Source: Ooceraea biroi (lineage: Eukaryota > Arthropoda > Insecta > Hymenoptera > Formicidae). Taken from it: a DNA stretch of 64,000 nucleotides. Position 1 is the first letter of the stretch. Each line of letters starts with the position of its first letter. The stretch covers positions 3,224,001-3,288,000 of the forward strand of contig NC_039507.1 in assembly GCF_003672135.1 (NCBI RefSeq), given 5' to 3'. Positions 61,301 through 64,000 of the stretch are shown here, piece by piece. A program made the translations under genes and the position numbers. The notes under the pieces were generated by a model. That model was given only the letters and a program-made list of their open reading frames with translations, had not been told where the DNA came from and made no database searches.

Positions 61301-63262
61301 CGATAGGGAGAAAATACACATATACACATACAAAAAAGTGCTTGAGAAAAATACTATCCTATAGCATATACATATATGGAGTCTATAAAAAGAGACTCGT
61401 GCGAAGCTGACATAAAGTTCACGCAAATTTGATTATGTCGGTATGATTGTTAATGTGTTGCAACGTAAGTATTATTTTGATTGCAGATTGCTGATGTCGT
61501 CGGAGGAATTAAGGCTGTTTGACAAAATTAGGGTATTTCTTGACGAGGATTATTCATCCGCAGAACATTTCACAGTGAGTTGCGAAATCTTTATTATCGA
61601 ACACCTGATCCTCTGAATAAAGCAATATTCTTACCGAGATCTTTTTGTAGGCCCTAGGAAGCTTCTATTTCGTGCATGAATCCTTAACCAACGTTTTGTT
61701 ATGGGATTTTAATGGTACGTCGCATGTTACTTCAAGGCAGCTACTAGTACGAGCACAAACGCCAACACGCCTTTCTCTAATATTTACCTGTGTGCTATTT
61801 TAGAATGTGCTTTTACGCCGGTAAATGGAAAGGAGATCCATTCGGGCAACATAGAGACAGTTACAACCAAAGAAAAAGCCAAGTTTCCTCAGGAATTCTT
61901 CCCGGAATGCAGATGGTCCAGAAAGGGTTTCCTACGAACGCGATGGAGTATTAGTGGAACTGTTTTTGATCTCATAAACATACATTTATTTCATGACGCA
62001 AGCAATTTTATTGCTATGGAGACGGTAAGGAATTTTTACAAGTACAATATATATATGTACGTGTGTGTTTTACGTTTCTAATTTGGCGTTTCTAATTGCT
62101 TATAGTTTCCATCGGTGTACAGTAAAACGCGCAGAAGAGCGCTCGAGCACACACTAGACAGATTTCATAATGACAAACATCCAAATGTGCCGTATTTTTT
62201 ATTTGGCGATTTCAATTTTAGGACGAACACAGCAGCTGTGATAAAAGTAAGATTCTATCGATAACCATCGAAAATAACAATATGTATTTGCTCATGAATA
62301 ATTGGTGTATTATTATCTAGGGCGATGATACAATTGAGTTATAATTTTTTTACATGATAATTAGATTATGCATACGATGACGCGTCTGTGGAACAATGAC
62401 ATTAAAATCCCAATGTATTACAGCACTTTAATTTATCTTTAATAGAAACTAACGGAAGATACTCAAGAAAAGAGGTTATCGAATAAAGGAAGTATCTCGA
62501 AGCTACAGTTTCACAACGGGGACGACGATCTCGTACTAACGTTAGGGAAAAAGGAATTCTCGCATTGCGAACATCAAGATGTTTTCATAAAGAATGGCGG
62601 CGAGTGGGTAAGAGTTATATACCGTTTGTGCGTCGCACAATGTTAACATCGTGCGATATTACTCGAGCGAATCAATCAGTCAAAGTGTCAATAAATATCT
62701 TGAACGAACGTCTTGCAGTTGCGCGAATACGACAAGGAACTGGAAGAGTTTGACGGGAGATTGTTCGAATTTTCAATCAACTTTGTGCCAAGTTACCCGT
62801 TTCAGGAAGATATTAATGAACCCGTGAATTACATGCAAACCAGAGTGCCGGCCTGGTGCGATCGAGTCTTATTAAGCCCTTCCGCAAAAGCGTTAATCCA
62901 AAAAGTACGTATTCTAAGATTCGTATCGATGATATGAAGCTGGAAAAAGTTGAATTTATTATAAAATAACATTCTTTCATATCTTTGTACAGATAGATGA
63001 TCCCGACTCAGTGGAGTACGGTATAATCGGCCCGACAACGTGTATGGGTGATCACAAAGTAAGACAAAATTATTCTAATTTAATTCTCTGATTTCTCTTA
63101 CATTAATAAAAACTCTTACATTAAGAAAACTGCGACATTCTTTTTCATTAACTATGCTATGGGAACATGTACTTACACACTTCCGAATTCTTATTCTGAT
63201 GATTCATTCTTTTAATTATTATAATGCAGCCTGTTTTTCTGGAGTTTCGAATGAATCTTTAA
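58345..63262 (+). CDS. INPP5A: Type I inositol 1,4,5-trisphosphate 5-phosphatase, 11 exons, complete
   Basis: Exons: 58345-58407, 60506-60547, 60635-60735, 61487-61574, 61651-61714, 61804-62024, 62106-62246, 62446-62607, 62719-62904, 62993-63058, 63230-63262; 388 residues (human 412). All junctions are GT-AG with matching phases. The enzyme removes the 5-phosphate from IP3 and IP4 and so ends calcium signals. Catalytic motifs seen: TANVGS (12-17), ALHCQEVGG (46-54, Glu51 as metal ligand), WSRKGFLRTRW (157-167), NIHLFHDASN (178-187), FGDFNFR (226-232), PAWCDRVLLS (338-347) and GDHKPVFLEF (375-384). Exon order and lengths follow the human protein without gaps. The protein ends FRMNL and has no C-terminal CaaX box, unlike the human enzyme (CVVQ). 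A plus-strand AATAAA lies at 63368-63373. Confidence 0.95.
58408..60505 (+). other. INPP5A intron 1
   Basis: Begins GTAGGT and ends TTCCTTGCAG, phase 0. The first 400 bases are still CpG-rich. It contains a (CAT)n patch at about 60261-60301. ORFs at 58339-58695, 59774-60208 and 60181-60468 read into intron and are not supported. Confidence 0.8.
60261..60301. repeat. (CAT)n trinucleotide repeat
   Basis: TCATCATCATTATCAATATC followed by pure CAT units, in INPP5A intron 1. Confidence 0.85.
60736..61486 (+). other. INPP5A intron 3
   Basis: Begins GTAAAC and ends TTGATTGCAG, splitting an Arg codon. No other feature. Confidence 0.8.
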
Positions 63263-64000
63263 GCACTAAGGTATCTATCTGTGAACTGTCTATCTGTTCT
63301 TATCTCAAAACCCCCAAACATCTTTGTCACGTTTCTCTATATTCTGTTAGTATTCCGTTATCTCGGTAATAAATATATATAGGGGCTTGTTTAATGTAGC
63401 ACCTCCACACTGTAGTATTCCCCGAAGTATTTCTACATTACTTTCAATCTCATAATTCTTGTCATTATCATGGAATAATTTCAATTTAATTGCAAATACG
63501 CATTGTTTTATGCATTTTTTATTTCGAAGTTTTAATAATCCATGAATGATATTTTATTACGTTATATATATACACAGTACATAGATATTTCGATTACAGA
63601 ACAATGATCATTATCTTAATCATAATAATATAAAAACGTGATAATAATGAGTTGCATTGATAGTTGGTAACTTCAAAATTTAATTTTCGGAATAATTTGT
63701 CATATAAAATAAATGTGCGCACACACACACACATACACACGAAGCAGATTATAATCGTTAATTAGTTACATAATTATTAATTTTACAATATATATTTAGT
63801 TATATCACGTAATATACTGAATTTATTTATCGAATATAACATGATCATGTATCATTAAGCGACACAATATTACAATGCATGATAATGACTATATATATAA
63901 AAAATACGTTTATACTGATTGTAGTTAAATTTCTATAATTATTACTTGCTTCGAAAATATTATTCTAGTTGCGCACAAAATTACCGTGTTGACAGATTGA
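63263..64000 (+). other. INPP5A 3' UTR and AT-rich flank
   Basis: A polyadenylation signal candidate lies at 63368-63373. A short (CA)n patch is at about 63719-63738. The rest is AT-rich to the window end with no recognised gene. Confidence 0.6.

Overview
The window is nuclear DNA of an insect, most likely a hymenopteran close to ants. This is inferred from short conserved exons with GT-AG boundaries, AT-rich introns, CpG-rich (GA)n/(CGT)n promoter regions, and a DUF4817-type Tc1/mariner relative of the kind familiar from ant genomes. I found no bacterial genes, no CRISPR array, no rRNA or tRNA gene and no viral gene. Exon models below were built by hand from reading frame, splice sites and intron phase; family assignments come from recognised protein sequence, not from a search.

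Layout. (1) 1-16.4 kb, plus strand: the possible last exon of an upstream gene (3-101), then a mitochondria-eating protein (Mieap/SPATA18) homologue spread over about 16 kb. (2) 16.4-21.5 kb: gene-poor AT-rich DNA with a 751-bp transposon (18712-19462) that has 150-bp inverted ends and an internally deleted transposase. (3) 21.56-24.59 kb, minus strand: a three-exon gene for a 498-residue unrecognised protein with a bipartite nuclear signal and a C-terminal CVIM prenylation box. (4) 26.38-28.95 kb, plus strand: a VIP36/LMAN2 L-type lectin, seven exons, complete. (5) 31.74-35.23 kb, minus strand: wolframin (WFS1), six exons, complete. (6) 35.7 kb, plus strand: an orphan candidate first exon. 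(7) 36.53-52.47 kb, minus strand: an alpha/epsilon-sarcoglycan, nine exons, whose last three tail exons lie 5.6 kb or more from the rest; its introns hold a hAT element with an internal foldback. (8) 58.35-63.26 kb, plus strand: type I inositol 1,4,5-trisphosphate 5-phosphatase (INPP5A), eleven exons, complete.

The recognised genes alternate strand along the whole window, giving tail-to-tail pairs (Mieap/CaaX gene; LMAN2/WFS1) and head-to-head pairs (CaaX gene/LMAN2; WFS1/orphan exon; sarcoglycan/INPP5A). They are not an operon. Several act on membranes or calcium (VIP36 in ER-Golgi traffic, wolframin in ER calcium, INPP5A in IP3 breakdown, sarcoglycan at the sarcolemma), but I see no evidence that they form one system. 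The least ordinary items are the NLS-plus-CaaX protein, the Mieap homologue, the PPPY-bearing sarcoglycan tail with a GC-AG intron upstream, the INPP5A end lacking a CaaX box, and the composite hAT/foldback element.
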